Shown here one piece after another: positions 1-22,254 of a stretch of DNA of 64,000 nucleotides. Both the position numbers and the translations under genes were made by a program. How positions within the stretch are numbered: the first letter of the stretch is position 1; every line of letters starts with the position of its first letter. The stretch is taken from the NCBI GenBank assembly GCA_009746045.1, contig RPFO01000079.1:1885844-1949843 (forward strand). The letters are read 5' to 3'. The notes beneath the pieces were generated by a model. That model was not told the origin of the DNA. It ran no database searches and saw nothing but the letters and a program-made list of their open reading frames with translations. Source of the stretch: Mesostigma viride. Its lineage: Eukaryota; Streptophyta; Mesostigmatophyceae; Mesostigmatales; Mesostigmataceae.

Positions 1-153
1 ACGAACACATTTGTAGTACATGCTTGCACCCAATGACATTGGGTACCCCAGGGTTGGGACGAACGAGTGAGGGGGTCGTGGGTATGTGGCTCAAGTGGAG
101 CGCGCAGACAACCCACGATCCACGCAGCGGGGCTAATTATATCAGCCACACAC

Positions 154-11230
<11,077 letters not shown>

Positions 11231-11966
11231 TGTCGACGCAGTCTAGCACCTACGGAACGTACGCAATTAGAACTTTGTTAATGTCGCGCTTCCCCTACAT
11301 GCGTAGGGTGCGTTGTATATTCGCAACAAATTATGACGTGCTGCACGGATAGCACGTTATTACTCTAGAGGCTAGGGGCCTGGAGAGAAAGACGTGGAAG
11401 TGCCACAGCTGTTCATGTCGGACATAGGTAGCAAAACGGTCGCCAGCATGAGAGTGACCAGCACGTGCCTGGCTGAGCCTGGCTGCTGCTTGTGATTGCG
11501 GCCAGTTCTTGTTGGACCAGCATGTAATCCGTACTCGGCCCAATACCCGGCCGTCCTGGGCAACACTTGGCAGCCCAGCGGCCCTCCGTGTGCGGCAGCC
11601 ACCGAGCCACGTGCCCAGCACTCAGATTTCTTGACACAACATGCTCATGCAAGGCTACAGTACACAAGGTGCTGCTCAAATGCTGCCCAGCCAGCCCGCC
11701 AAGCTGCTAACGGTAACGCCCCCCAAATTGCTTTCAAGCGAAGTCGCACAGCGCTTAATCTTCATAACGCTGCGCCCCAAAGTTCAATCGGCCCTTTTGC
11801 GTTCGTATAAAAGGGAACGCACATCCCATTTTGTTTGCGCACCGCTTAGTTGTGCTCAACCGGGTCACTACCTTTTGGTCAGGCAGTGTCATACTTGCAA
11901 AGCCTTTGCGGCCGTCAGGATTGGCCTTTGGTACTGAAGTTGCAAGGGGCCCCGGCCTCTTGGAAA
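11231..11966. promoter_or_regulatory. Shared upstream region of MetRS and DTD
   Basis: About 735 bp between two divergent start codons, with no gene seen. It must carry both promoters unless further upstream exons exist. Nothing clear is visible for the MetRS side. Confidence 0.55.
11806..11815 (+). promoter_or_regulatory. TATA-like box upstream of DTD
   Basis: TATAAAAGGG lies about 150 bp before the DTD start codon, on the right strand and at a distance that allows a 5' leader. No transcript data support it here. Confidence 0.45.
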
Positions 11967-12535
11967 ATGAGGGCGGTTGTGCAAAGGGTGCTATCGGCTA
12001 GCGTCATTGTGGATGGAAAGGAAGTGTCTTCGATAGGAAAGGGACTGCTGGTGTTGGTAGGAGTTGGCGAAGGTAAGTTTGCTCTCAATTGATTCGCTGA
12101 AGTTTACTCCCTTTACCAAGTCATCTCCCAGGCGTCGCCATAAACCTGGCCACCTGCTTATTCGCAAGCTCTTTTGGTACTGTGCTGCCAGGTGACGGCC
12201 CTGCGGACGCGGAGTACATCTGTCGGAAGATCCTGAACATGCGACTGTTCCCAGGGGAGTCGAAGGCGTGGGATCTCAGCGTCGTACAAAAGAACTTCGA
12301 GGTTCTTTGCGTGTCGCAGTTTACGTTGTTTGGATTTCTTCAAGGGAACAAACCAGATTTCCATTATGCGATGCCACCGCAGCTTGCACAGCCGTTTTAT
12401 GAGAATTTTCTACAAATGGTGAGGAAAGCCTACAGGCCAGAGGCCGTCAAGGATGGGGTCTTTGGGGCTATGATGCAGGTTAACCTCGTGAATGATGGCC
12501 CTGTGACATTTAACCTGGATTCAAAGCAGAAGTGA
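11967..12535 (+). CDS. DTD1: D-aminoacyl-tRNA deacylase (DTD)
   Basis: Removes D-amino acids (and glycine) wrongly attached to tRNA. Two exons: 11967-12072 and 12192-12535; the intron is GTAAGT...CCAG with phase 1, giving [12 protein letters not shown] across the join. The product is 149 residues, the usual size. It starts [13 protein letters not shown] as in the family, has the SQFTL motif that forms the active site, the conserved GNKPDFH segment, and NDGPVT, the Gly-cisPro motif that excludes L-amino acids in the dimer. An upstream in-frame Met at 11850 would add 39 residues; I prefer 11967 because it matches the family. A TGTAA about 45 bases after the stop could be a polyadenylation signal of the green algal type. 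It is divergent from the synthetase gene. Confidence 0.95.
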
Positions 12536-12859
12536 CAGGTGCCTGTTATTAGAAAAAAAACATACCGTGGCAAGGTTTAAACTTGTAAGCCTCAAACCAC
12601 GGCAGCATTTGATGGCAAACGTATTGTACTGGTAAGGAATCTCTTTCTTGAGCCATGGCATTTAACATGCTGCCATCTCCGTCAGGTTGCATACCAATGC
12701 TATTTCTGGTGAATGGGAATGTGCGTTATGAGTGCAAAAACTGATGTTGTCGAGTTGGCCAATTTCGTTCAGTTTATGCGATTGCTGAGCTTGTTTCACC
12801 TGAGGCTTTCAGCTGAGCTTTCACTTTGTCATGCAACTGTAATCAATTGATGCAGTATG
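12536..12859. other. DTD 3' flank, no gene seen
   Basis: AT-richer stretch that should hold the DTD 3' UTR. No coding signal or repeat was recognised before the LINE fragment begins. Confidence 0.5.
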
Positions 12860-13397
12860 AGCATTGCATTGTACGTGGCGAGATTAGACAGCGTAGGATA
12901 GCATTCGTAGGACATCTTGCTCGCACCAGCGAGGTCGAAACCGACCTCGGTCTGGCCGGCCGCCAGCGGCTTGGCCAGCCAGGACGGCATATCCTGACCT
13001 GGCCTGGCCCCAAGGACATACCTAAGAAGGTAGGCAAACATGCCACGACCTACCCACAGCAGTTGCTGGCCAGCCGACCTAGTGGTCCCAGCCCAGTTTG
13101 AACATCGCATTCACTCCCTCTCTCTTGCTTGGACTGCTATGCAGGACAAGAAGAGGTGGAAGAGATTGTCCAGGCTCATACGCCCGCCCCTGTGGGCAAG
13201 CCCCCTCCCCCAAAGCGGAAGGGGCGCTTTCAGCTGAGTAGCATAGGTAGGGGTTTCTAGATTAGCTTAGCTTAGAGTTAGATTAGTTCGGTTTCGCGGC
13301 TTTGCCCACCTCCATCCATCAAGCAGGGAATATGTGCTACATGATCTCCCAACGGAGTCATGTTATAATTTAATTTAATTTAATTTAATTGTTCGTG
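12860..13397 (+). mobile_element. LINE family A, 3' fragment
   Basis: Encodes the C-terminal part of a non-LTR reverse transcriptase ORF (RQRRIAFVGHLARTS, LGLAGRQRLGQPGRHILTWP, then the end GKPPPPKRKGRF-type in another frame). It is followed by the family's 3' UTR and a (TTAAT)n tail, with the stem-loop CTCC-CAAC-GGAG just before it. It is 5'-truncated and frameshifted, hence inactive. The left border of the large duplication (13088) falls inside it. Confidence 0.85.
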
Positions 13398-14243
13398 GCA
13401 GCTGCGCAAAATAAAAAACTGCGTGTGCAGGTCCTTGCACATGACATGGCGGTATGCCTGCACGTCCAACAGGATCAGTGTCTAACAGGGCGGGGACCTG
13501 TATATACAAGAAGCTGTGGGCTCCCCCCCCAAAAGAACTACCAAGGACAGAGCTGTCCTTGGTAGTTCACTTGGGGGACAGCCCACAGCTCTTCCTTAGA
13601 TATACGCGCCAGTGCTTGAACGGGCGATAATGTGACGTCTCTCATGATGCAGGGCCATGCGATGTAGAACCAACAACCATTAGATCAAGGAGACAACCAG
13701 CGCACCATTAGATATTCGATACATAAATCGGTAGCCGTCCGCGGATAAGCAAGCTAGGCCGCCCGTATCCATCGTCATATACAGTCATTACCATGTTAAG
13801 AACTTTGCAATTTTTAACCTGTTGCGTTAGGTACCGCTTTAAGTTGCGACGCCGAAATTTGGGCGGCGATTGCAAGTTAAGCCCAGGTGCCATTGCAACG
13901 ACAATGACTCAATTTACAGGTGTCCGCCTGGTGTCAGGCTATTTTGGCCGCGCAGGAGGCCTTTTTTGGCCGAGTCTGGACCCGATATGTGACGCATAGG
14001 CGGCAAAATATACGCAAGCTCCACGGGCGCGCAGATTAGCTCCCCGGTTACCGCATGGTTAATTTTGCGTTGGCCTCGTTGCAACGTGCCGAATTATGGG
14101 CGTCGATCGCAACTGGTAATGACTGTACTAGGGGTACGTAGATCGGAGCTAGGTTCCTTTATTGGCACCCACATCGGCCACGTGATCGACATCTGGCGCA
14201 GTCACGTGCTTGTATTAATCATATATGACCTTGGATAGCGGTT
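13398..14243. other. Non-coding stretch with hairpin, left copy
   Basis: No gene recognised. It holds the long hairpin at 13511-13592 and, at 13684-13703, an isolated ATCAAGGAGACAACCAGCGC, the conserved terminus of repeat R1, here followed by unrelated sequence. Confidence 0.6.
13511..13592. repeat. Long inverted repeat (hairpin)
   Basis: Inner arms GAACTACCAAGGACAG (13535-13550) and CTGTCCTTGGTAGTTC (13553-13568) are perfectly complementary with a 2-base centre. The match resumes outward with AGCTGTGGGCT and AGCCCACAGCT. It could be a small hairpin transposon relic or a precursor-like RNA hairpin. Confidence 0.85.
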
Positions 14244-14397
14244 GTCTCCTTGGTATATGATCTTGGATAGCGATCACAGCAATGGTGCTCACCACTAGAC
14301 CCTCCCGGCCAGTTAGGCTCGAAACACACGCCCCAGTCCGGATCAAGCAAGCTGTTTCCGGCCCCACCGTCTAGGTCATCTAGTCGCTCTACATGTA
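14244..14397 (-). repeat. Repeat R1 copy
   Basis: Minus-oriented copy of R1, the family whose constant end is CAAGGAGACAACC. It includes the segment from the conserved end to the GTAGAGCGACTAGATGACC portion, with the middle diverged. Confidence 0.65.
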
Positions 14398-14880
14398 AAT
14401 TAAATTAAATTATGGAACATATCTCCGTTGGGAGTACTTGCATGCATGGCCGGCCCCCAGCGGCCCAGCGGCTTGGCCAACCATGGCGGCATCTCCTGAC
14501 CTGGCCTGGCCCCAATTAGGACCGATTCCCAGAAAGCTAGGTAAACCTGCCATGAACTACACACAGATGTTGCTGGCCGACCTAGTGGTCCCAGCCCCGT
14601 TTGAACACCGCATTCGCTCCCTCTCTCTTGCTTTAACTGCCATGCAGAACAAGAAGAGCTGGCAGACGATTGCCCAGGCTCACACGCCAGCCCCTGTGGG
14701 CAAGCCACCCCCCCCCAAGAGGAAGGGGCGCTTTGCTGAGTAGAGTAGTTAGGGTTTTCTAGATTAGATTAGCTTAGAGTTAGCTTAGTTCGGTTTCACG
14801 GCTTCGCCCACCTCCATCCATCCAACACGGAATATGTGCTACATGATCTCCCAACGCGGAGTCATGTTATAATTTTTAAT
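14398..14880 (+). mobile_element. LINE family A fragments
   Basis: Begins with an inverted tail remnant (taaattaaattatggaacat, then ctccgttgggag), followed by a plus-strand C-terminal ORF piece (14438-14743, ending GKPPPPKRKGRFAE and a stop) and its 3' UTR with the stem-loop to about 14880. Both pieces are truncated. Confidence 0.85.
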
Positions 14881-15045
14881 ATCCCTGAGAAGGGGCATAT
14901 GGCTTTTAATACATTCTGGGCTACTTCCTGCAGTGGTAGGGTGTAAACTACACCAGCTCTGGGTGCACAAAGTGCACCTGCACCACTATGTATTCCAGCA
15001 GCTAAGGTGCGGGCATGCAAAGGGTGGAAGATCTATATACACATA
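14881..15045. repeat. Dispersed repeat next to LINE
   Basis: Contains tatccctgagaaggggcata and a block from ggcttttaatacattctggg to gcacctgcaccac; both recur at 26325-26660 in the same order, so this is repetitive DNA of unknown class. Confidence 0.6.
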
Positions 15046-16100
15046 AAAAAATTAAATTAAATTATAACATGACTCCGTTGGGAGATCATGTAGCACATAT
15101 TTCCGTGGATGGATGGAGGGGGGGGGCAAAGCCGCGAAACCGAACTAATCTAACTCTAAGCTAATCTAATCTAGAAAACCCTACTTATTCTACTCAGCAA
15201 AGCGCCCCTTCCGCTTGGGGGGAGGGGGCTTGCCCACAGGGGCGGGCGTATGAGCCTGGACATGCAATGGTTTGCCACCTCCTCTTGTCCAGCATATAGC
15301 AGTCCAAGCAAGAGAGAGGGAGTGAATGCGATTTTCAAACTGCGCTGGGACCACTAGGTCAGCCATCAACTGCATTGGGTAGGTCATGACATGTTTGCCT
15401 ACGTACCTTCTTAGGAATGTCCTTAGGGCCAGGCCAGGTCAGAATATGCCGTCCTGGCTGGCCAAGCCGCTGTGGGCCGGCCAGACCGAGGGCGGTGTCT
15501 ACCTGGCTGGTGCGAGCAAGATGTCCTACGAATGCTATCCTACTACGCTGTCTAATCTCGTCCGAAATGCGAGGCATGCCCTGGTACAAAGATTCTAGAT
15601 GCCTATGCGTGTCAAACCCTACATTCAGGGCCTGACGGAGCATCCTGGTTACCGTGCCGTTTAGCTTGGCCGCCAGCGTGTCCGTGAGCGTCCATGCCTC
15701 GGCGCCATACGTGAGCACCGTGAGGACCAGGACCTTGAGGAGCATGCGCTTGCGGTGCTCGCCGAGGACCTTCGAGTGCCAGTAGGTTTTCAGCGAACGA
15801 TGCCGAGCCCAGGCCAGGCCGATGCGGGTGTCCACATCGTCGGCGGTGTCAGGAAGCATGCTTCCCAGCAGTTTAAGGCGATCACGAAACGGGACCTCCG
15901 TCCCGTCTAGCAGCCGTGGTAGCGGCGGGCGACTGGAAGCCCCAATCACCATAGCCTCAGTTTTGACACTAATCTCCAACCCCACCGCCCGCGCCTCCAA
16001 GCCCAGACAGTCCAGCCAGGTCTGAATGTGCTCGGGGCGCGCGATGAGGGTGGTGTCGTCAGCATAAATCAAGTCGGCCAGGCGGTAACCAGGTATATAT
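15046..16100 (-). mobile_element. LINE family A, longest reverse transcriptase fragment
   Basis: Minus strand, 5'-truncated. It encodes the second half of a non-LTR reverse transcriptase: the YADD catalytic box (LIYADDTTLIARPEHIQTWL), then KTEAMVIGAS, LKLLGSMLPDTADDV, VLTVLTYGAEAWTLTD, RMLRQALNVGF and GHLARTSQVD. The frame is lost near the C-terminus, but the terminal PVGKPPPPKRKGRFAE is seen at 15193-15387. The 3' UTR with the stem-loop and (AATTT)n tail ends at about 15046. The finger domain and endonuclease are missing, so it is dead. Confidence 0.93.
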
Positions 16101-16105
16101 ACACA

Positions 16106-16260
16106 TAAGGAAGCCATAATTTCAATGCACAAGGCTACACACTTCCATCTCCATTCATATTCATCATATCCTGAACGACTCGAATGCACGCGGAAAAGAT
16201 AACGGCAGGCTTGAGCTACCATGGTCCGGATTCTCCCAATTTCTGGCCTGCGCTGGTCGT
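16106..16260 (-). repeat. Repeat R1 copy
   Basis: Minus-oriented R1 copy abutting the 5' side of the LINE fragment; its constant end (ggtcgtctccttg) is at about 16248-16260. Confidence 0.75.
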
Positions 16261-16285
16261 CTCCTTGATATATGGCCTTGGCTAA

Positions 16286-16325
16286 CTCCTGATCGCATCT
16301 CCCAAATTGGGCTGCGATCAGGAGT
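16286..16325. repeat. Short hairpin
   Basis: Arms ACTCCTGATCGCA and TGCGATCAGGAGT are perfectly complementary around a 14-15 base loop. Function unknown. Confidence 0.75.
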
Positions 16326-16394
16326 GGCTCATATTAATTAATTCGCTCAATGCTTGCCTGTACGTCTCTCGATCAACGTAAGCATGGCCTACCT

Positions 16395-16560
16395 GGATTG
16401 ATTAATTAATAGACACGTGACTGCGTCACGTGAGCATAAGTCCTCAGTGGGAGGAACATGGGATGGAATGGATGGTGTAAGCTATCTAGTTCCTAGTTAC
16501 AGGGGTGTGGGCACCGCGGCCCGAATCGCTATGAATGCCATCCTCGATATGAATGCCGCG
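16395..16560. repeat. LINE family B 3'-end remnant
   Basis: (TTAA)n tail, the palindrome CACGTGACTGCGTCACGTG and the following 120 bases match the LINE B insertion at 31380-31718. It is therefore a truncated minus-oriented copy. Confidence 0.7.
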
Positions 16561-16669
16561 CGCGCCTGCCTGGATGCAACCTATAGATGGCAACGCTGAG
16601 TAGATGGCTCAGCCCACTACTGGCTAGGCTCAGTTTTCTATGCAGTCCATGCTCCAACCAGCCAGTATC

Positions 16670-16850
16670 AAGGAGACAACCAGCGCAGGCCAGAAATCGG
16701 GAGAATCCGGACCATGGTAGCTCGAGCCTGCCGTTATCTTGTCCACGTGTTCGAGTCGTTCAGGATGATGAATATGAATGAGGATGGAAATGTGTAGCCT
16801 TGTGCATTGACATTATGGCTGGCTTACGTGTAGAGCGACCAGACCCCTGC
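16670..16850 (+). repeat. Repeat R1 copy
   Basis: Starts CAAGGAGACAACCAGCGC and runs through gaatccggaccatggtagct and gagtcgttcaggatgatgaa, as in the other R1 copies. Confidence 0.8.
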
Positions 16851-17839
16851 CACTCCGGTCTCAGTGCCAGTATACCCCTGCACACTCCGGTCTCAGTGCA
16901 CCCACAGTTAGATGCCAGACTCTCCTAGCTGATTACCTAGCTAACTTCTTGATAGCACCTGCATGCACGTGCATGGCTTGCCGGCCTTCAGGCACATGAG
17001 GAAAGACTGGAGTCTCTGCCCCTTTGAACCTCGTTGTTCAACAAACAGGGATGAAAAGCGCTATAAGAGCTCTGCGGCCAACGAGACTGCATGACTACTT
17101 TCTTATTCTGACTTTCTTATGTATATTAACAGGACAAGTAAATGGCAGAGTAGGTTAGGCTGGCAGAAGTGCTCACCATATAGAGGCCACAGCCCACAAG
17201 CCCTGGCAGCACTGGCTGGCCACTCCCAGCCAGCTAGCCGGCTGAGCGACATGCTGTGAGTGATTCTCTCTGGCGATTACTATCTGCTCGCCCTTCTGAC
17301 AACACCAAGAACTCAGTCTGAAAAGTGCAGCACCCTTCACAGCAACTTACTAACCAGCCTTGGAGAGGCTGGCAGAAAAAAAAAAGCTTTCAGCTTCCTT
17401 TCCAGGAGGCCAGGGGCTACCGTGCCCCACATGTCTCATTGTCTATGTACAGTACAGGTCTTACACTCATTGAGTCCCCTGCAGCCCCTGTACTGCCTAA
17501 AACCACCGTTCAGCCAAGAACATACATGCCAAGGAGCTGTACACGTTCGAACGTTTGGCTTATCACCAAGTAAGTCAGTAAGCACTTGCGCGCCATGCCA
17601 GGTGGCTTATTGTCACCACTTGTCCCCCTAGTAGCGTATTCATGTTCTAGGACCGGCGGGCGCTGCCAACGCTCCCGACGCTACCCCGCACAAGTCCTCC
17701 CATTCCATGGAGTTCCCTCTGGTGATTCTCCGCGCCCAGCCAACGTCCCCAAATCGGCCCAGCCAACATCCTCTTGCCAAAATAAAACCTCGACCGAGTA
17801 AAGAACGAAACATCCCAGTCTCGGACAGGGAATGAATGG
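16851..17839. other. ECH 3' flank, no gene seen
   Basis: Contains a short direct repeat of cactccggtctcagtg (about 16852 and 16884) and a run of A at 17378. A 123-codon open frame at 17260-17631 has no recognisable homology. The part near 17839 should include the ECH 3' UTR. Confidence 0.45.
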
Positions 17840-18989
17840 TCACAGCTTGGCCGTCAGCTTGCCTGTCTTGGACCTGCCCTCGATGAATTCCTGCATCTTC
17901 TTGAAGTCCCCCGGTGACATCTGCTTGTAGTAGGCCTTGGCCCGCGCCACCTCCAGGCGCCGCCCAGACTCGAGCGTGCCCGCCAGCCCATCCTGGAGCA
18001 CGGACTTGTACCCGCGGACCAGTCCACCATGGTTGCCCACGATCTGCTCCGCGAGTCGCATCGCCAGCGGCATGAGCTGGTCCGGGGCAACCACGCGGCT
18101 GACCAGGCCCCATCGCTCGGCAATCTCTGCGTCGATTGGTTGCGCGGTGAAGGAGACCTCGCGCGCGCGGTTGGCGCCAATCAGGCGGGGGAGCTTCTGG
18201 GAGAGTCCCTGCGAGGTGGCAGGTTCGGTGGCAGCGGATGGATAGGGTACAGGCCGAGAAAGGAGGTCGTCCGCATTAACCAAGGTCTATATTGATCTGT
18301 CCATGAAATTTGATTCAATTGAATGAGGCTTACAAGGTTAGCATGAACTTATGAGCAGTGTGTTGCAGGGGCAGAACGCCAGAGACACAGCCAACAAGAG
18401 GTTGACGGCCAACAAAGAGGCTTGACAGCGCAACGATAAGGACGCATGTCGGCATGTGCACACCCTGTCGCTGCAGCCCGATAGCGGATGTTACAAGCAA
18501 ATATGCGAACACCACTTGCGGCAACGCTGGCAAGTGGGAGAATGTAGGCGCGAAGATACATACCCAGGCAGGCATAAGTCCGAATTTACAGTGCGTGTCA
18601 GCGAATTTCGCGGTTGTGCTGGCGACGAGGATGTCGCATGCGAGCGCAATTTCAAACCCGCCCGTCACAGCATGGCCATTGATAGCGCCGATTATGGGAA
18701 AAGGACAGGCTTCCATCTGCACCACGGGATCGTTTTCTTGGTTGGAATTCGCGACGTCATCACCCTGAAACACCGTCTGAGCGGCAGACAGATCTATTCC
18801 AGCACAGAAACCACGTCCAGCACCAGTCAAAATAGCAACGCGAACCGTGTTATCTCCGCGGAGGGAGTTGAAAATCGATGCCAATTTCCGAAGCATCGGG
18901 ACTGTTAAGGAATTCATTGCCGACGGCCGGTTAAGCGTAACTATTGCTATGCCTTCTTTCGGACGCTGTAGAAGAACTAGGTCCTCCAT
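17840..18989 (-). CDS. Enoyl-CoA hydratase/isomerase, peroxisomal type, left copy
   Basis: Crotonase-fold enzyme that hydrates trans-2-enoyl-CoA in fatty-acid breakdown. Exons 18564-18989 and 17840-18208 join in phase 0 (MPAW|GLSQKL; donor GTATGT, acceptor CGCAG) to give 264 residues, the length of the plant peroxisomal enzyme. Visible motifs: oxyanion-hole segment GAGRGFCAGIDLS, then NGHAVTGGFEIALACDILVAS, ADTHCKFGLMPAWGLSQKLPR and the C-terminal KKMQEFIEGRSK. The last three residues, AKL, fit a type 1 peroxisome-import signal. The start MEDLVLLQRP fits the family; there is no room for a long targeting peptide. It is divergent from the secreted-protein gene. Confidence 0.93.
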
Positions 18990-20130
18990 CTCAGAATCTC
19001 AATGGAATTAATCTTATAGATGTCGGCTAGAATGCAATTGAAATCAATTTGAACAGCAGCGTCTCATACGAGGAATGAAAAGTTCAAGTTATACCGGCAA
19101 AGCTACTGCTTGATTGCGTTCGTAAGGATGTGCGAAACGGCATATGACGAAATTTGATTGCCCCGTCGCGTATGCTGGGGATGCTTGTAAACACTAATTA
19201 AATACTAGGGGCCACGTCAACGTTGTGTTTATGTACGTGTGATGTGTGTGCACATGTGCACTTCTTATGGCCTCTAAGCACATGGCAGGCGGCAGCTACA
19301 GTAGGCCACAGCGTCACTTGTCACGATTGATGATCCTGCCTGCACCGTTGCACTGTCAGAGGGGATAGTAAGATTATGCCGCGTCAGCGAATAGCAATTA
19401 TAAGCGTCCGACCGAACCAGAGAAGTTGCGAGCTTTCCCTCCGACCTGTCACCGACTTGTCTAAAAAGAGTGCATGTCCTGTGGATGTATGTTTTCTGGC
19501 TTGGCAAATGGCAAGGTCTGTGTCATGACTCATCAGTCTGTCCAAAATAAATTTGCGCCGGGACCACAACTCACACGGTTATACGCACGTTACTTGACAT
19601 CTCTTCTATTCCTCTTCTCCTCAAGTAGGATCCCCTATTCGGCTCTTCTATCTCCCTACATGTAAACAGTAGGATCCCCTGCTACCTAGTAGGATCCACA
19701 TCCAGAACAACAGCCTAGTAAACTCACTAAACTGCTGGATTCACATCCAGAACAGCAGCATAGTAAACTCACTAAACTGCTAACTCCTGGCTTCGACGAG
19801 CCTAGAAATGAGCAGCCCGGCTAGCGTACAGTAATAAGCCCGGCTTGTATTACTGGCTATATTTGGAATAAACGTACACCTATTTACCTGGAAATAAGCC
19901 CGGCTTGTAATAACAACGTTTTGGCAGGTTTTGGCAGGTTTTGGCCCAAGGTGGCACGTGCGGAACGGTTTTCATCTCGATATCGACCATGGGCGGAATT
20001 GAAGATGTATGCCGGGTACACTGTCCATATATTTACAGCGCGACCTCTCTCCCTTCAAGCTGCATGGCTGCAAATGGATTAACATGCTGGTTATCGCGCA
20101 CTTGCATTGTAGATTGACGACAGGACCAGC
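18990..20130. other. Intergenic region between divergent genes, left copy
   Basis: No gene seen. It holds short direct repeats at 19677-19785 (cacatccagaacarcagc and tagtaaactcactaaactgc, two copies each), aataagcccggcttgta twice (19833 and 19893), and ttttggcaggttttggcagg at 19918. A weak TATA-like TATATTTA at about 20027-20034 lies 100 bp before the next start codon. Confidence 0.5.
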
Positions 20131-22173
20131 ATGTTGACGCTTCGGATTGCTCTATGGTTGGCTCTATGCTGTTCGATCGCCTGGGCGAGGAGAATCTTGG
20201 AATTGCCAGAAATTTCTTGGACGATAGAGTCATCGCGTTGTCTGACACGGGAACAGCTTTCCGAATATGTCCGGCAGGCGTCGGTGAAGGGTGTGGAGAG
20301 GGTAGTGCGGGCTGCCGCTTGCTCTCCATCCGACGATGTAGCATGGGTCGTTAAAGACGTCGTCGCAGGCTCCTTCGTCGCACACTCCTCCGTCGACCAT
20401 GGCAATGCCGCGCTCATTTCAACTCACCTGCTGTCGGACCTGCAAACAAGGAGGGCCGCCGGTAGCGTAATTGGCCGTTGCGAATGTGCGCTTCCGGACA
20501 ACACGCTGGTCTCCTTTCCATCCGTGGGCATCCCCTGTTTCAGCACAAGTGACCTTCGCGCCGCGTTTGGCAAAGGCCTGTCAGCAGGGGATGCGGGGCG
20601 CGTGATGCCGCTGACGCCGTGCGCGTCCACCTCCGCAATACGCTCGCTAATTGTCGAGATAATGGGACAGTTGAACGAGAACACCTGGTCCATGCTCGCC
20701 AACACCGTGGCCTCCCTGGCCGCCGAGCTCGACTTCCGGGTACGTTCCCACGCCGACATTGGCCCGTGCGCGTGCGACCTTCCTGCCGAGAGCCCTGTGA
20801 CCCGCGCCGCCGTGCCTGAGCACCCCGGCATGAGCGACCTCCCCCTTGCCTCACGTGTGCCCAGGTCTGGCACGCCATGGAGACTGGTAATGGGGCCACA
20901 CTCGCCGGCGAGCTGTCATGCGCCAGCACGACAGCCCTCTGGGGCCTCTTCCGCCTCCTCATCCGCCCGCTCAACCCATCCGAGAACCGCATGCACAGCG
21001 GGGAGCCCATGGAGTACGCGGTACGCATGATTCTGGCGACCCGCACGTTCGCCGGCTTCCAGTCCCTCATCGATGAGCTGGCGACGCGTGTGCGCTCGGG
21101 AGATATGATCGGGCAGTGCTTGTGCCAGGTGGCGGGCACCGAGGCCTTGGCTGCGCAGCAGCAGCAACCCTGCAACAAGTTGATCCCTTCCATCCGCCCT
21201 CCCCCCCGCCGCCCTCCCCGCCGCTGCCACCACCGCCGTCACCACCGCCGCCATCCCCCGCGCCGCCGCCATTCCACACTATCCCGGCATCGCCCCTCCC
21301 CCCGAGCAAGAGAAAGACCGGATGGCGTCCGTGACTTCTGACGGCATGAGATTTGCCGGCACGTCCCAGGACCCGATGGCCTACCTCTTCCATGGCGGGT
21401 CGCCGCAACTCATCCCTTGCATCACGCCCGAGGAGCTCAACGGCGCGGTCCAGCGGGGAGATCTGTCATCCGTCAGCACGCACGTCGCCTGCGCGCCCCT
21501 GAGTGCGATCGGTTTCTCTCTTCAAAAGCTGCAGCTGATGCGGGCGCGTGCGAGTCAGCAGCCGCAACCGCAGTTGGGGGCTGGCGCGGATGCCAGCAAC
21601 GTTGACGCGATCCAGACAGTGCTAGAGAACGAGAAAGCGGCAAGGTTCGCGGCGCGCAGCATTATCGGCCTGTGCAAGTGCGTGCTCCCGGGCGCCACTG
21701 CGGCCACTATGCCCCTTCCCGACCGCATTCATGCGCTGCGACACGCAGGCGCGGTGGGTCCGCTGGCATTAGCTGGCAACAACCACAACAACAACCAGCA
21801 GACCTTCACGATCACGACCGTCCTCCCCAAGGTCGTGGCACCTGAGGGAGAGGCCAGGGACGGGGATGACTCGTCCCCGGTGGTGATTCCCAGCACGGTC
21901 AGCCAGCGCGCTCGCTGCGTCTTGTATGATGAGCTCAGAGGGATCGTGGACGCGAGCGACACGCCGGCGTTGCAGATGAACCTGCCGTGCATACCGACGC
22001 AGGACCTCGGGACGGTCATGCGCGAGGTGCTGCCGAGGGTCGAATCAGCCCCGGCGCTGTCCGTGTTGGCCCACCTCATGTCGCTGGAGTTGAAGTCCCG
22101 CAAGGGGGGGGAGATGGGCGCATGCGAGTGCAAGGTGGTGCGGCCTGCAGGGGGAGGGGTGCTATTGGGTTAG
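20131..22173 (+). CDS. Secreted protein of five four-cysteine modules, left copy
   Basis: Family not recognised. A signal peptide is clear (MLTLRIALWLALCCSIAWA). The rest is five modules of roughly 85-100 residues, each with C-x(23-27)-C, about 50 further residues, then [IM]-G-x-C-x-C: Cys 37/64/117/119, then 136/164/213/215, then PPCLTC...LSCAST...IGQCLC, LIPCITPEEL...VACAPL...IGLCKC and ARCVLYDEL...LPCIPT...MGACEC. The frame changes twice: between modules 2 and 3 (near 20797-20838) and within a C-rich, Pro-coding linker between modules 3 and 4 (about 21178-21305; one frame reads SPPPP repeats). These are very short introns or frameshifts; module 3 reads correctly from 20820, leaving no room for a normal intron before it. 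Stop at 22171-22173. Probably extracellular or cell-wall; function unknown. Confidence 0.7.
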
Positions 22174-22254
22174 GGGGGGAGCGTGGGGGGTAGGTTGGAA
22201 ACGTTATCTGCCAAGCTAGAGAGACTCTTGTCTTTTACATGTTGATGACACATG

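Noticed and set aside
20131-22173. Pherophorin identity for the secreted protein
   Set aside because: Only the SPPPP-like linker in one frame is similar; the Cys pattern of the modules differs from the pherophorin domain.
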